Source: CBDCPI01 sp965220245 (GTDB lineage: Bacteria > Chloroflexota > Dehalococcoidia > Lucifugimonadales > UBA3495). From it: a stretch of 64,000 bases of DNA. A program made the position numbers and the translations under genes. Location of the stretch: assembly GCA_965220245.1 (NCBI GenBank), contig CBDCPI010000001.1, positions 124,001-188,000 of the forward strand, written 5' to 3'. Within the stretch, counting starts at the first letter, position 1, and each line of letters starts with the position of its first letter. Of the stretch, positions 25,549 to 33,936 are shown piece after piece. Under the pieces are notes generated by a model. It was not told the DNA's origin, made no database searches, and saw nothing but the letters and a program-made list of their open reading frames with translations.

Positions 25549-25971
25549 ATGCCTACTGTCAATCAATTAGTAAGGAAGGGACGCCAGCCGGTCCGCAAGA
25601 AGACCAAGGCTCCGGCGTTGCACTGGGTCCAGAACTCTTTGCGTAACCGGGTAAAGTGGGGCCCTGGTTGCCCCCAGCGGCGGGGGGTCTGCATTCAAGT
25701 GCGCACCATGACCCCCAAAAAGCCCAACTCGGCGCTTCGCAAAATCGCCCGGGTCAGGTTGACCAACGGGGTAGAAGTAACCGCCTACATCGGTGGCGTG
25801 GGCCACAACTTGCAGGAGCACTCGGTGGTGTTGGTGAGGGGCGGCCGCGTAAAGGACTTGCCCGGAGTCCGCTACCACGTGGTCCGCAGCGCCTTGGACT
25901 GTGAAGGCGTACAAAGTCGCCGCCAAGGCCGGAGCAAGTACGGAGCCAACAGGCCTCGGGGGTCCGGCTAA
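25549..25971 (+). CDS. rpsL: 30S ribosomal protein S12
   Basis: A 140-residue decoding-site protein. MPTVNQLVRKGRQ, then TPKKPNSALRKIARVRLTNG with the streptomycin-related Lys intact, and EHSVVLVRGGRVKDLPGVRYH are all present. Compared with the E. coli-type protein it has an insertion of about 13 residues after residue 23 (HWVQNSLRNRVKWGPG before CPQRRGVC), like the insertion seen in some Chloroflexota and Gram-positives. First gene of the superoperon; rpsG follows after 73 bp. Confidence 0.98.
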   Translation: MPTVNQLVRKGRQPVRKKTKAPALHWVQNSLRNRVKWGPGCPQRRGVCIQVRTMTPKKPNSALRKIARVRLTNGVEVTAYIGGVGHNLQEHSVVLVRGGRVKDLPGVRYHVVRSALDCEGVQSRRQGRSKYGANRPRGSG

Positions 25972-26044
25972 CCGGAGACTGGCCCCAGTCCCCTCGGTCT
26001 TCCACCAAGAAAAATCTGGCAAGACTAAGCTGGGTGAAATAGCT

Positions 26045-26515
26045 ATGTCAAGAAGAAGGCGACCCGAGCGGCGAGAAGTACCGCCCGACCCGAAGTTCAA
26101 CAACCCGGAACTGGCCCGGTTCATCAACCGGGTGATGCAACGAGGCAAAAAGACCACCGCTCAGCGCATCACCTACAGTGCCTTCGACATTATTCGCGGT
26201 CAGTCGAGCTTGGACCCTGTAGAGGTGTTTCAACAAGCCTTGAGGAACTCCACGCCGATAGTGGAAGTACGGCCCAAGCGAGTGGGAGGCGCCACCTATC
26301 AGGTGCCGACCGAGTTGCGCCGCACGCGCAGCGAGGCTCTGGCCATGCGGTGGTTGATCCGGGGGGCGAGGTCCCGCAAGGGGATACCCATGCGGAACGG
26401 CTTGGCCCAGGAATTGATGGAGGCTGCCCGCGGCGAGGGGTCGGCCGTACGAAGAAAGGAGGAGTTGCACCGAATGGCCGATGCCAACCGGGCATTCGTG
26501 CACTATCGAGGTTAA
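26045..26515 (+). CDS. rpsG: 30S ribosomal protein S7
   Basis: 156 residues from the ATG at 26045, the normal S7 length, beginning MSRRRRPERREVPPD. A longer frame opens at 25901 but overlaps rpsL and would add a non-conserved leader. Contains FINRVMQRGKKTTAQRI, VGGATYQVPTELR and the C-terminal MADANRAFVHYR. It binds the 3' major domain of 16S rRNA and starts head assembly. Confidence 0.97.
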   Translation: MSRRRRPERREVPPDPKFNNPELARFINRVMQRGKKTTAQRITYSAFDIIRGQSSLDPVEVFQQALRNSTPIVEVRPKRVGGATYQVPTELRRTRSEALAMRWLIRGARSRKGIPMRNGLAQELMEAARGEGSAVRRKEELHRMADANRAFVHYRG

Positions 26516-26547
26516 GCTGTCCCTGGGGTCTCCCCTAGAGTCTCCGG

Positions 26548-26591
26548 TATATGTGGAGTGAAGACGAAGCCGGAACGGAGCGGTGTTAACG
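26548..26591 (+). repeat. Ribosomal-junction repeat B1, before fusA
   Basis: TATATGTGG at the left and GGAGCGGTGTTAACG at the right match the ends of the longer copies before rplC and rplO, but the central CCTTCGACAAGCTCAGGAG is missing. It lies in the rpsG-fusA gap and ends 13 bp before the fusA ATG. Confidence 0.7.
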
Positions 26592-26604
26592 CAGGCGCCA
26601 AATC

Positions 26605-28698
26605 ATGGAAAACACTATTTCACTAGAAAAAATCCGTAACATCGGGTTCATTGCGCATATCGACGCCGGGAAGACCACGGTGACCGAGCAGGTGTTGTTT
26701 ATCACCGGGCGTATTCACCGGGTAGGCGGAGTGGACGAGGGCACCACGGCCATGGACTGGATGCCCCAGGAAAGAGAGCGGGGCATTACCATCACCGCCG
26801 CCGCCACCAGCGCAACTTGGCGGGACTACCAAGTCAACATTATCGACACTCCGGGTCACGTGGACTTTACTGCCGAGGTCGAGCGGAGCCTCCGGGTCTT
26901 GGACGGAGGCATCGTAGTGTTGGACGCGGTGGCTGGAGTGCAGTCCCAGTCGGAAACCGTGTGGCGGCAAGCCGACAATTACAACGTGCCTCGCATCTGT
27001 TATGTAAACAAGATGGACCGGGTAGGGGCCAGCTACGAGCGGACCATCGAGTCCATCCGGCGGCGTTTGGAAGCCAACCCGGTAGCGATTCAGTTGCCCG
27101 TGGGAGAAGAGGAAGGGTTCCGCGGCGTAGTGGACCTGATAAACGGGAAGTCCACCCTTTACGGCGTCAACGGCAAGGGAAACGGCGCCCGCACCCGCAG
27201 CTACGCCCAAGCGCCCAAAGCGGCACCCGTTCCACCGGAGCTGGAGGACACCTTTCAGCAATACCGCCAAGCGATGATCGAGAAGATCGTGGAAACGGAC
27301 GAGCACCTGCTCATCCGCTACCTGGAAGGGGACGAAATAGAGGAGACGGCCCTGCGTGAGGCGCTTCGCAAGGCTACGATAGAGCGCCGCTTGGTACCGG
27401 TCCTTTGTGGCAGCGCCATGACCGGCAAGGGGGTCCATCCGTTGCTGGACAGTATTATCCACTACCTTCCGTCACCCTTGGACATTCCGCCAGTGGAGGG
27501 CATCGACCCACGCACCGAAGAGCCCGTGGTGCGGGCCCCAGAGGAAAGCGCTCCCTTGTCTGCCCTAGCGTTCAAAGTAGCTACCGATCCCTTTGTCGGC
27601 CGGCTGGTCTTTCTGCGGGTTTACTCCGGAAAGGTCGAGGCCGGGGTTACGGTAAACAACGTTACCAAGGGACACCGGGAACGGATGGGACGACTGCTGC
27701 GAATGCATGCCAACCACCGGGAAGAGTTGGATCAGGTCTCCGCGGGCGACATCTGCGCCGTCGTAGGCTTGAAGAACACCTTCACCGGAGACACCATTTG
27801 CGGGCACACCCAGCAAGTGATCTTGGAACCCCCCAAGTTCCCCGACCCGGTGGTCTCCGTAGCCATCGAGCCCAGCACCCGCGCCGACCAAGACCGGCTA
27901 ACCGATGCGCTGCGCAAACTTTCGGACGAAGACCCCACGTTCTTGGTGCGGTTTAACGAAGAGACCGGTCAGACAGTCATGTCGGGTATGGGTGAACTTC
28001 ATTTGGAAGTGCTGGTTGACCGGATGCGCCGGGAGTTCAACGTCGAAGCCCACGTGGGCAAACCCAAGGTGTCTTACCGGGAAGCCCTGACCAGACCGGT
28101 GCGGGTCGAAGGACGCTTTATCCGGCAGACCGGCGGGCACGGGCAGTATGGGCACGTCTGGCTGGAGTTGGAGCCGCTGGAGCGCGGCGGCGGCATAGTC
28201 TATGAGAACGCCATTCAAGGCGGGGTTATCCCCAGGGAGTACATTCCGGCGGTGGAAAAGGGGGTGCGGGAGGCCATCAGCAACGGGCCGCTGGCCGGCT
28301 ACCCTTTGGTTGACCTGAAGATCACCCTGGTAGACGGCAGCTTCCACCCGGTCGACTCTTCCGAGATGGCATTTCGCAGCGCTGGCACGTTGGCGGTCCG
28401 CGAAGGTACCCCCAAAGGGGCTCCAGTGCTCTTGGAGCCGATCGTAGACTTGGAAGTGGTAACTCCTGGTGAGTTCCTTAGCGACGTACTAGGAGACCTG
28501 GGCGCCCGCCGCGCCCAGATACGCACCATCGAAGGCCAAGAGGGCATCCAGGTGGTCCGGGCGATGTTGCCCTTGGGGGAGACCTTCTCCTACACTACAG
28601 CACTGCGTTCGACCACGCAGGGGCGAGCGTCCTACACTATGGAGTTTAAACACTACGAACCGGTCCCCGAATCTATCCTAAGGTCACTAGTGCGCTAG
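26605..28698 (+). CDS. fusA: Elongation factor G
   Basis: A 697-residue translational GTPase that drives tRNA-mRNA translocation and ribosome recycling. G1 motif AHIDAGKTT at residues 17-25, G3 DTPGHVDF near residue 82, G4 NKMD near 134, then the usual domains II-V with LHLEVLVDRMRREFNVEAHVGKP and the domain IV loop QTGGHGQYGHV. Length is typical. No tuf gene follows between fusA and rpsJ, unlike the classical str operon. Confidence 0.97.
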   Translation: MENTISLEKIRNIGFIAHIDAGKTTVTEQVLFITGRIHRVGGVDEGTTAMDWMPQERERGITITAAATSATWRDYQVNIIDTPGHVDFTAEVERSLRVLDGGIVVLDAVAGVQSQSETVWRQADNYNVPRICYVNKMDRVGASYERTIESIRRRLEANPVAIQLPVGEEEGFRGVVDLINGKSTLYGVNGKGNGARTRSYAQAPKAAPVPPELEDTFQQYRQAMIEKIVETDEHLLIRYLEGDEIEETALREALRKATIERRLVPVLCGSAMTGKGVHPLLDSIIHYLPSPLDIPPVEGIDPRTEEPVVRAPEESAPLSALAFKVATDPFVGRLVFLRVYSGKVEAGVTVNNVTKGHRERMGRLLRMHANHREELDQVSAGDICAVVGLKNTFTGDTICGHTQQVILEPPKFPDPVVSVAIEPSTRADQDRLTDALRKLSDEDPTFLVRFNEETGQTVMSGMGELHLEVLVDRMRREFNVEAHVGKPKVSYREALTRPVRVEGRFIRQTGGHGQYGHVWLELEPLERGGGIVYENAIQGGVIPREYIPAVEKGVREAISNGPLAGYPLVDLKITLVDGSFHPVDSSEMAFRSAGTLAVREGTPKGAPVLLEPIVDLEVVTPGEFLSDVLGDLGARRAQIRTIEGQEGIQVVRAMLPLGETFSYTTALRSTTQGRASYTMEFKHYEPVPESILRSLVR

Positions 28699-28747
28699 TA
28701 TAGCCGCGGGCTATCCCTAAAACGGCTGACGGCGTCACCGGTAGCAG

Positions 28748-28782
28748 CCGTGACCCGGAGTAAACCCGTAACCCGGAGTAAC
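28748..28782 (+). repeat. Tandem RBS unit before rpsJ
   Basis: Two direct copies of a 17-18 nt unit, CCGTGACCCGGAGTAAA and CCCGTAACCCGGAGTAAC, lie head to tail and end directly at the rpsJ ATG. Each copy carries a GGAG Shine-Dalgarno; the second is 4 nt from the start codon. The same double unit precedes rplD. Confidence 0.7.
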
Positions 28783-29094
28783 ATGGTAACCAGGCAAAAA
28801 GTACGAATAATACTCAAGGCGTTTGACCACAAGATGCTGGACTTGTCCGCCGGCCAGATAGTTGAGACTGCCGAGCGCACCGGCGCCAGGGTTGCCGGGC
28901 CAGTGCCTTTGCCAACCCACATTCGCCGTTTCTGCGTGATTCGAAGCCCGCACGTGGACAAGGACTCTCGCGAGCATTTTGAGATTCGCACTCACAAGCG
29001 GCTTATTGACATCCTCGAACCCACCTCCAAGACCATCGATTCCCTCACCCGGCTCAACTTGCCGGCCGGGGTCGACATCTCCATAAAACTCTAG
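28783..29094 (+). CDS. rpsJ: 30S ribosomal protein S10
   Basis: 103 residues from ATG 28783 (MVTRQKVRIILKAFDHKMLD), the normal length; a GTG 33 bp upstream would only translate the duplicated ribosome-binding repeat. GPVPLPTHIRRFCVIRSPHVDKDSREHFEIRTHKR is standard S10, also the NusG-binding partner in antitermination. It begins the S10 section of the superoperon. Confidence 0.97.
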   Translation: MVTRQKVRIILKAFDHKMLDLSAGQIVETAERTGARVAGPVPLPTHIRRFCVIRSPHVDKDSREHFEIRTHKRLIDILEPTSKTIDSLTRLNLPAGVDISIKL

Positions 29095-29117
29095 CCTATA
29101 CTCGGGGCGAGCGCAGC

Positions 29118-29186
29118 TATTATATGTGGCCCTTCGGCAAACTCAGGAGAAGGCAAAGCCGGCCTCAGCAGGAGCGGTGTTAACGG
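29118..29186 (+). repeat. Ribosomal-junction repeat B2, before rplC
   Basis: A full-length copy: TATTATATGTGG, CCTTCGGCAAACTCAGGAGAAGG, AAGCCGG, then AGGAGCGGTGTTAACGG directly abutting the rplC ATG. CCTTC and GAAGG can pair around the centre. The AGGAG at 29170-29174 is 12 nt from the start codon, a wide spacing for a Shine-Dalgarno. Confidence 0.8.
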
Positions 29187-29804
29187 ATGATCAAAGGTTT
29201 TCTTGGCCGAAAAATTGGTATGACTCAAGTCTTTAATGACGATGGCCGGGTGGTCCCGGTCACGGTCATTGAGGCCGGGCCCTGCGTGGTGACCCAAATC
29301 AAGACCAGGGATACCGATGGTTATGAAGCCGTCCAGTTAGGATTCGGTGAGTCAAAACGCTTAAACAAACCCCGGTCGGGCCACCTGAGGGCAAGCCGCA
29401 ATTGCCGTTACCTGAGGGAGGTCCAAGCCGACGATGTGAGCGAGTTTGAAGTCGGCCAGACCCTGAGGGTGGACATATTTGAACCGGGAGAAAAACTGGA
29501 TGTCATCGGCCGGTCCAAGGGCCGAGGTTTTGCCGGGGTGATGAAACGCTACCGCTTCAGCGGCGGGCCCCGCACTCACGGCCAGTCGGACCGGGCCCGG
29601 GCCCCCGGATCAATCGGGGGCGGCACCACCCCGGGCAAGGTGTTCAAGGGGCTGAAAATGGCGGGCCACATGGGTAACCAGAGGATTACCGCCAAAGGAC
29701 TCGAGGTGGTTTCAGTCGACCCGGACAGAAATCTGGTGTTGCTCAAGGGAGGAGTACCGGGAGCGCCCAACGGCCTGTTGCAGTTTCGAAGGCGGACAAA
29801 ATAG
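29187..29804 (+). CDS. rplC: 50S ribosomal protein L3
   Basis: A 205-residue protein near the peptidyl-transferase centre. MIKGFLGRKIGMTQVFNDDGRVVPVTVIEAGPC at the N-terminus and SIGGGTTPGKVFKGLKMAGHMGN near residue 140 are diagnostic. The ATG directly follows repeat B2. A 64-bp gap with the tandem RBS unit separates it from rplD. Confidence 0.97.
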   Translation: MIKGFLGRKIGMTQVFNDDGRVVPVTVIEAGPCVVTQIKTRDTDGYEAVQLGFGESKRLNKPRSGHLRASRNCRYLREVQADDVSEFEVGQTLRVDIFEPGEKLDVIGRSKGRGFAGVMKRYRFSGGPRTHGQSDRARAPGSIGGGTTPGKVFKGLKMAGHMGNQRITAKGLEVVSVDPDRNLVLLKGGVPGAPNGLLQFRRRTK

Positions 29805-29833
29805 GCCGATAGCGCTCAAAGGACAGACCAATA

Positions 29834-29868
29834 GTCGTAACCCGAAGTATCCCGTAACCCGGAGTATC
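29834..29868 (+). repeat. Tandem RBS unit before rplD
   Basis: Two copies of CCGTAACCCGRAGTATC-like sequence (GTCGTAACCCGAAGTATC and CCGTAACCCGGAGTATC) end at the rplD ATG. This is the same duplicated unit as before rpsJ, 1.1 kb upstream. The second copy supplies GGAG at 4 nt from the start. Confidence 0.7.
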
Positions 29869-30732
29869 ATGGAAATTACGGTCAAAAATCAACAGGGTGA
29901 AGCGGTCGAAACCATCGATCTGGACGACGCCGTCTTCAATGTCCCGATGAACCAATCGCTGGTCCACCAAGCGATGGTCATCTATCAGCTCAACCAGCGG
30001 CAGGGTACCCACAACACCAAGACCAGGGCCAACGTCTCTGGTGGAGGGCGCAAGCCCTGGATTCAGAAGCACACGGGCCGGGCCCGCCAAGGGAGTATCC
30101 GCGCGCCCCAGTGGCGTCACGGCGGAGTAGTTTTCGGGCCCCATCCCCGCAGCTACCGCAAGTCCTTGCCTCGCCGGATGCGCCATCAAGCCCTCAAGTG
30201 CGTCCTCTCCGAAAAAGCCCGCCAGAACCGGTTGATCTGCTTGAACAGCATGGACACGGTCAACGGCAAGACTAGGTCAATGGTCAATCTGCTGCAGAAC
30301 TTGGATGTCTCCGGGTCGGCCTTGGTGATCACCCGCGAGGCCGATCAAACCGTGGTGCGGGCCGCCCACAATCTGAACAAAATCTGGACTCTCCCGGTAA
30401 TTCTCCTTAATGCCCAAGAGTTGCTGCGGCGAGACAACGTAATTATCACCCTCGATGCGGTCCGGTGGGCAGAGCAGTTTCTGGCCCAAGAACCCCCCAG
30501 AGGCCGTGGGTCGCAGGTAGAAGGGACAGCCGACGACTTCGAGCCAGCCGAAGGAGTGGCAACCGCGGTTGCTGAAGCTGGGGTTGAAGAGGCTCCGGAC
30601 GAGAGTTTCACCCCTGTCGCGGAGCAATCGGAGGACGCCGAAGATACGGAGGAAAATCCTGCGGAAGCCGATTCTCCCCAGGACGGCGCTTCGGATGATA
30701 CCGGCGGTTCCCATCAGGAGGGCGAACAGTAG
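29869..30732 (+). CDS. rplD: 50S ribosomal protein L4 with acidic C-terminal tail
   Basis: A 287-residue protein; typical L4 is about 205. Residues 1-207 are ordinary L4, including the tunnel loop (TRANVSGGGRKPWIQKHTGRARQGSIRAPQWRHGG). Residues 208-287 form an extra low-complexity tail rich in Glu, Asp, Ala and Ser, ending GGSHQEGEQ. L4 also acts as operon repressor in some bacteria; whether the tail affects this is unknown. The stop overlaps none, but the rplW ATG follows directly. Confidence 0.95.
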   Translation: MEITVKNQQGEAVETIDLDDAVFNVPMNQSLVHQAMVIYQLNQRQGTHNTKTRANVSGGGRKPWIQKHTGRARQGSIRAPQWRHGGVVFGPHPRSYRKSLPRRMRHQALKCVLSEKARQNRLICLNSMDTVNGKTRSMVNLLQNLDVSGSALVITREADQTVVRAAHNLNKIWTLPVILLNAQELLRRDNVIITLDAVRWAEQFLAQEPPRGRGSQVEGTADDFEPAEGVATAVAEAGVEEAPDESFTPVAEQSEDAEDTEENPAEADSPQDGASDDTGGSHQEGEQ

Positions 30733-31017
30733 ATGAACATTCACCAAGTGCTGCTCAAGCCGACCATCACCGAAAAAAGCACGATCCTCCAGGAATCCGG
30801 CAAATATACCTTTCGAGTCGCGCCGCGGGCTAACAAGGTCGAAGTAAAAGAGGCCGTGGAAAAGAGCTTTGACGTGAAGGTGATTGACGTTAACATCACC
30901 AAGATTCACGGCAAGCGCAAGCGCTATGGTCCTCGCACCTCAAAGCAGCCAGACGTGAAGAAGGCAGTGGTTACGCTGGCTCAGGGCAACCGGATAAATC
31001 TGATTGAGGGGCTATAA
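30733..31017 (+). CDS. rplW: 50S ribosomal protein L23
   Basis: 94 residues at the tunnel exit, where it docks trigger factor and the signal recognition particle. LLKPTITEKST, then YTFRVAPRANKVEVKEAVEKSFDVKVIDVN is typical. Starts immediately after the rplD stop, so translation is coupled. Confidence 0.97.
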   Translation: MNIHQVLLKPTITEKSTILQESGKYTFRVAPRANKVEVKEAVEKSFDVKVIDVNITKIHGKRKRYGPRTSKQPDVKKAVVTLAQGNRINLIEGL

Positions 31018-31048
31018 GGCCCGGGCCAATAGGTAAAGGGACTTCAAT

Positions 31049-31882
31049 ATGCCGCTAAAGAACTTGAGGCCGGTGACACCAGGGACCCGGAACGCGGTTA
31101 GGGCCTCCTTCGAGGAAATTACCGCCCGCAAACCGGAAAAGTCTTTGTTGTCTCCCTTGGCCAAGCACGCTGGGCGAAACAACCGGGGAACAGTCACCAC
31201 GCGGAGCCGCGGGGGAGGCTCTCGCCACCAGTACCGCCGAATCGACTTCAAAAGGGTGAAAGACGGGGTCCCGGCCCGAGTGGCCTCCATCGAATACGAC
31301 CCGAACCGGTCCACTCGCATCGCCCTGATTTACTATGCCGACGGGGAGAAAAGCTACATTCTGGCCCCACTGGCCCTGAGGGTGGGAAATTGGGTGCAAT
31401 CCGGCACCGGCTCTGAAATCCAGCCCGGAAATAATCTGCCGCTGCGGTCTATCCCCACCGGGACCATCATCCACAATTTGGAGTTGACTCCGGGACGGGG
31501 CGGTCAACTGGTGCGCAGCGCCGGGGTGGGCGCTCAGGTGTTGTCGCGAGAAGGCGAGTACGTATTGATCCGGTTGCCGTCGGGGGAGATGCGCCGCGTC
31601 TTACTCAATTGCCGCGCCAGCATCGGCCAGCTATCAAACCCGGACCACAAGAACGAAAGCCTGGGTAAGGCGGGCGCCAGCCGGCACATGGGCCGGCGTC
31701 CTCACGTTCGCGGCGTAGCCATGAACCCGGTAGACCATCCCCACGGGGGCGGGGAAGGCCGTTCCCCCATCGGAATGCCCGGGCCCAAATCGCCCACCGG
31801 ACAACCCACTCTGGGCCGCAAGACCCGGCGAAATAACAAAGCTTCCAGCAAGTTCATTTCCCGTCGGGGCAGGAGACGTTAG
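31049..31882 (+). CDS. rplB: 50S ribosomal protein L2
   Basis: A 277-residue protein essential for subunit joining and peptidyl transfer. KSLLSPLAKHAGRNNRGTVTTRSRGGGSRHQYR near the N-terminus and the conserved GVAMNPVDHPHGGGEGRSPIG with its key His are present. It follows rplW by 31 bp; rpsS starts 1 bp after its stop. Confidence 0.98.
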   Translation: MPLKNLRPVTPGTRNAVRASFEEITARKPEKSLLSPLAKHAGRNNRGTVTTRSRGGGSRHQYRRIDFKRVKDGVPARVASIEYDPNRSTRIALIYYADGEKSYILAPLALRVGNWVQSGTGSEIQPGNNLPLRSIPTGTIIHNLELTPGRGGQLVRSAGVGAQVLSREGEYVLIRLPSGEMRRVLLNCRASIGQLSNPDHKNESLGKAGASRHMGRRPHVRGVAMNPVDHPHGGGEGRSPIGMPGPKSPTGQPTLGRKTRRNNKASSKFISRRGRRR

Positions 31883-31883
31883 T

Positions 31884-32168
31884 ATGTCGCGGTCGGTAAA
31901 AAAGGGCCCCTACGTGCACCCCAAGCTGTCCAAAAAGGTAGAGGCCGTCCAACGCTCGGGAAGCAAGACGGTAATCCGCACTTGGTCCCGAGACTCAATG
32001 ATAATGCCCGAAATGGTGGGACTGACTATCGGGGTCCACGACGGCCGCCGCCATGTGCCGGTTTTTATTACGGAGAACATGGTGGGGCACCGCTTGGGTG
32101 AATTCTCTCCAACCCGCACCTACCGGGGCCACGTGGGCCGGTCGGAGCGGTCCAGCAGGGCGAGGTAA
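31884..32168 (+). CDS. rpsS: 30S ribosomal protein S19
   Basis: 94 residues with MSRSVKKGPYVHPKL, IMPEMVGLTIGVHDGRRHVPVFITENMVGHRLGEFSPTRTYRGH. It binds 16S rRNA in the head beside S13. Its ATG is 1 bp past the rplB stop. Confidence 0.97.
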   Translation: MSRSVKKGPYVHPKLSKKVEAVQRSGSKTVIRTWSRDSMIMPEMVGLTIGVHDGRRHVPVFITENMVGHRLGEFSPTRTYRGHVGRSERSSRAR

Positions 32169-32171
32169 GCC

Positions 32172-32516
32172 GTGCCGCCAGTACGGGCTGTCGCCAAGCA
32201 AATTGGGGCTTCTCAAAAACGTTTGAAGCCGATTATGGACTTAATTAGGGGTCGAAGGGTGGACGACGCCTTGAACACGTTGGCCCTGCTGCCGTCTCCT
32301 TGGGCCAAAACCGTGGCCAAGGTAGTGCAATCGGCGGCGTCCAACGCCGAGAACAACATGTTCATGGACCGGGACTCCCTCCGCATTATCCAGGTTACTG
32401 CGGATAGCGCCCGCGTTATAAAGCGCTTCCGCCCGCGGGCCAGAGGTCGCATCGGCCGGATTACCAAGCGCTCCAGCCATATAACCGTCGTGGTCAACGA
32501 AGACGAGGAGGCCTAG
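32172..32516 (+). CDS. rplV: 50S ribosomal protein L22
   Basis: 114 residues with a GTG start. IGASQKRLKPIMDLIRGRRVDDALNTL and the C-terminal RFRPRARGRIGRITKRSSHITVVV hairpin that lines the exit tunnel are standard. It starts 3 bp after rpsS and ends 3 bp before rpsC. Confidence 0.97.
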   Translation: MPPVRAVAKQIGASQKRLKPIMDLIRGRRVDDALNTLALLPSPWAKTVAKVVQSAASNAENNMFMDRDSLRIIQVTADSARVIKRFRPRARGRIGRITKRSSHITVVVNEDEEA

Positions 32517-32519
32517 CTC

Positions 32520-33257
32520 ATGGGCCATAAGACTCATCCTTACGGTTTCCGACTAGGAATAATTAAAGACTGGAAAGCCCACTGGTACGCGCAAAATACC
32601 TCGGCGTACCGGTCGCTGGTCTTGGAAGACTTGCGGCTGAGGGACAGCATTCGGAACGAGTACAAGGCTTTTTCGGATGCCGGCATCTCCCGAGTGGAGA
32701 TAGACCGCGGCGCGCAAGATAGCGTCATCAACATCCACTCGGCGCGGCCGGGGATCCTGATTGGCCGCGACGGAGAGCGGGTGAAGAACCTGCGCAGCAA
32801 GCTGGAAATCATCACCCAAAGAAAAGTGCAACTGAACATCGTGGAGATAAACCAACCGGAGATAGACGCTTATCTGGTGTCGCGGAACATCGCCGACCAG
32901 CTAGAACGCCGCGTCGCCTACCGGCGGGCAATGCGCCAAGCGGCCCAGCGGGCGATGCAAGGCGGCGCCCAAGGCATCAAGATAGTGGTCAAAGGCCGCA
33001 TATCGGGGTCCGAAATCGCCCGGGTCGAAAAGCTCATGCTGGGCCAGGTGCCCTTGCACACGCTGAGAGCCAACATTGACTACGGAGTGTCCGAAGCGGC
33101 CACAGCGATGGGCCGTATCGGCATCAAGGCTTGGGTCTACCATGGGGAGATTCTGCCTCCCCCGCCCGAGGAGATAGTGGAGTTAGAGACCATCGAGGTC
33201 ACAGTACAAGCCGACGCGCCCCTCGACGAAGGATTGGACCTGGTTGACGATATCTAG
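32520..33257 (+). CDS. rpsC: 30S ribosomal protein S3
   Basis: A 245-residue mRNA-entry protein. MGHKTHPYGFRLGIIKDWKAHWY, the KH domain (IHSARPGILIGRDGERVKNLR) and GRISGSEIARVEKLMLGQVPLHTLRANIDYG are intact. The C-terminus is somewhat extended and acidic (EEIVELETIEVTVQADAP). It belongs to the rpsS-rplV-rpsC-rplP run. Confidence 0.97.
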   Translation: MGHKTHPYGFRLGIIKDWKAHWYAQNTSAYRSLVLEDLRLRDSIRNEYKAFSDAGISRVEIDRGAQDSVINIHSARPGILIGRDGERVKNLRSKLEIITQRKVQLNIVEINQPEIDAYLVSRNIADQLERRVAYRRAMRQAAQRAMQGGAQGIKIVVKGRISGSEIARVEKLMLGQVPLHTLRANIDYGVSEAATAMGRIGIKAWVYHGEILPPPPEEIVELETIEVTVQADAPLDEGLDLVDDI

Positions 33258-33286
33258 GCGGCGGATGAGGCAATAAGGAGCTGTTA

Positions 33287-33724
33287 ATGTTACAACCAAA
33301 GCGGACAAAGTATCGAAAGATTATGCGAGGCCGGCGCAAAGGCGCCGCCACCACCGGGAACAGCGTGGACTTTGGTGAGTTTGGCCTGAAGGCCATGGCC
33401 GCCGATTGGATCACCGCGCGGCAGATCGAAGCCGCCCGCGTGGCCGTTACCCGCCATCTGCGGCGGGGCGGACAGGTCTGGGTCCGGGTTTTCCCGGATA
33501 AGTCGGTCAGCAAGAAGCCCGCCGAAACCCGGATGGGCGGCGGCAAAGCGGCCGTTGACCACTGGGTAGCGGTGGTCAAGCCCGGCCGTATCCTGTTTGA
33601 GGTGGCCGGAGTGCCAGCGGCAGATGCTGTAGCGGCGCTGAAGTTGGCATCCCACAAGCTCCCTATCCCCACCAAGGCGGTCCACCGAGACCGGATCGAA
33701 GCGGCCGGGGCCGCTCTGGGTTAA
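33287..33724 (+). CDS. rplP: 50S ribosomal protein L16
   Basis: 145 residues: MLQPKRTKYRKIMRGRRKGAATTGN, then ITARQIEAARVAVTRHLRRGGQVWVRVFPDKSVSKKPAETRMGGGKA. It contacts the A-site tRNA elbow region. AAGGAG lies upstream of the ATG. rpmC follows after 12 bp. Confidence 0.97.
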   Translation: MLQPKRTKYRKIMRGRRKGAATTGNSVDFGEFGLKAMAADWITARQIEAARVAVTRHLRRGGQVWVRVFPDKSVSKKPAETRMGGGKAAVDHWVAVVKPGRILFEVAGVPAADAVAALKLASHKLPIPTKAVHRDRIEAAGAALG

Positions 33725-33736
33725 AGGGGACCTAGT

Positions 33737-33934
33737 ATGCGGATGCACGACTTAAGGGAGTTATCCGACCAGCAACTCAGGGAAGAGCTTACCAAAGCCT
33801 ACCGGGAATATCAGAACCTTCGTTTTCGGATGACTACCAATCAATTGCCGGATACCAACCTCCCCAGGTCGGTAAGGAAATCCATAGCCCGGCTGCGGAC
33901 GGCCATGAAAGAACGAGGGCTGGAAGGGAGCTAA
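33737..33934 (+). CDS. rpmC: 50S ribosomal protein L29
   Basis: 65 residues with LRELSDQQLREELTKAYREYQNLRFRMTTNQLPDTN and the final helical RSVRKSIARLRTAMKERG. It is a two-helix protein at the tunnel exit. rpsQ starts 2 bp after its stop. Confidence 0.95.
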   Translation: MRMHDLRELSDQQLREELTKAYREYQNLRFRMTTNQLPDTNLPRSVRKSIARLRTAMKERGLEGS

Positions 33935-33936
33935 TA

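Noticed and set aside
24733..25566. A 277-codon minus-strand frame over the small membrane protein and the start of rpsL
   Set aside because: It overlaps two plus-strand genes with clear protein features, its own translation has no recognisable domain, and it covers the predicted rpsL promoter.
25901..26044. An upstream start for S7
   Set aside because: The extra residues are not S7-like and overlap rpsL; the ATG at 26045 gives the normal 156 residues.
26623..27462. A 279-codon minus-strand frame inside fusA
   Set aside because: It is antisense to a highly conserved gene; long antisense frames are expected in GC-rich coding sequence.
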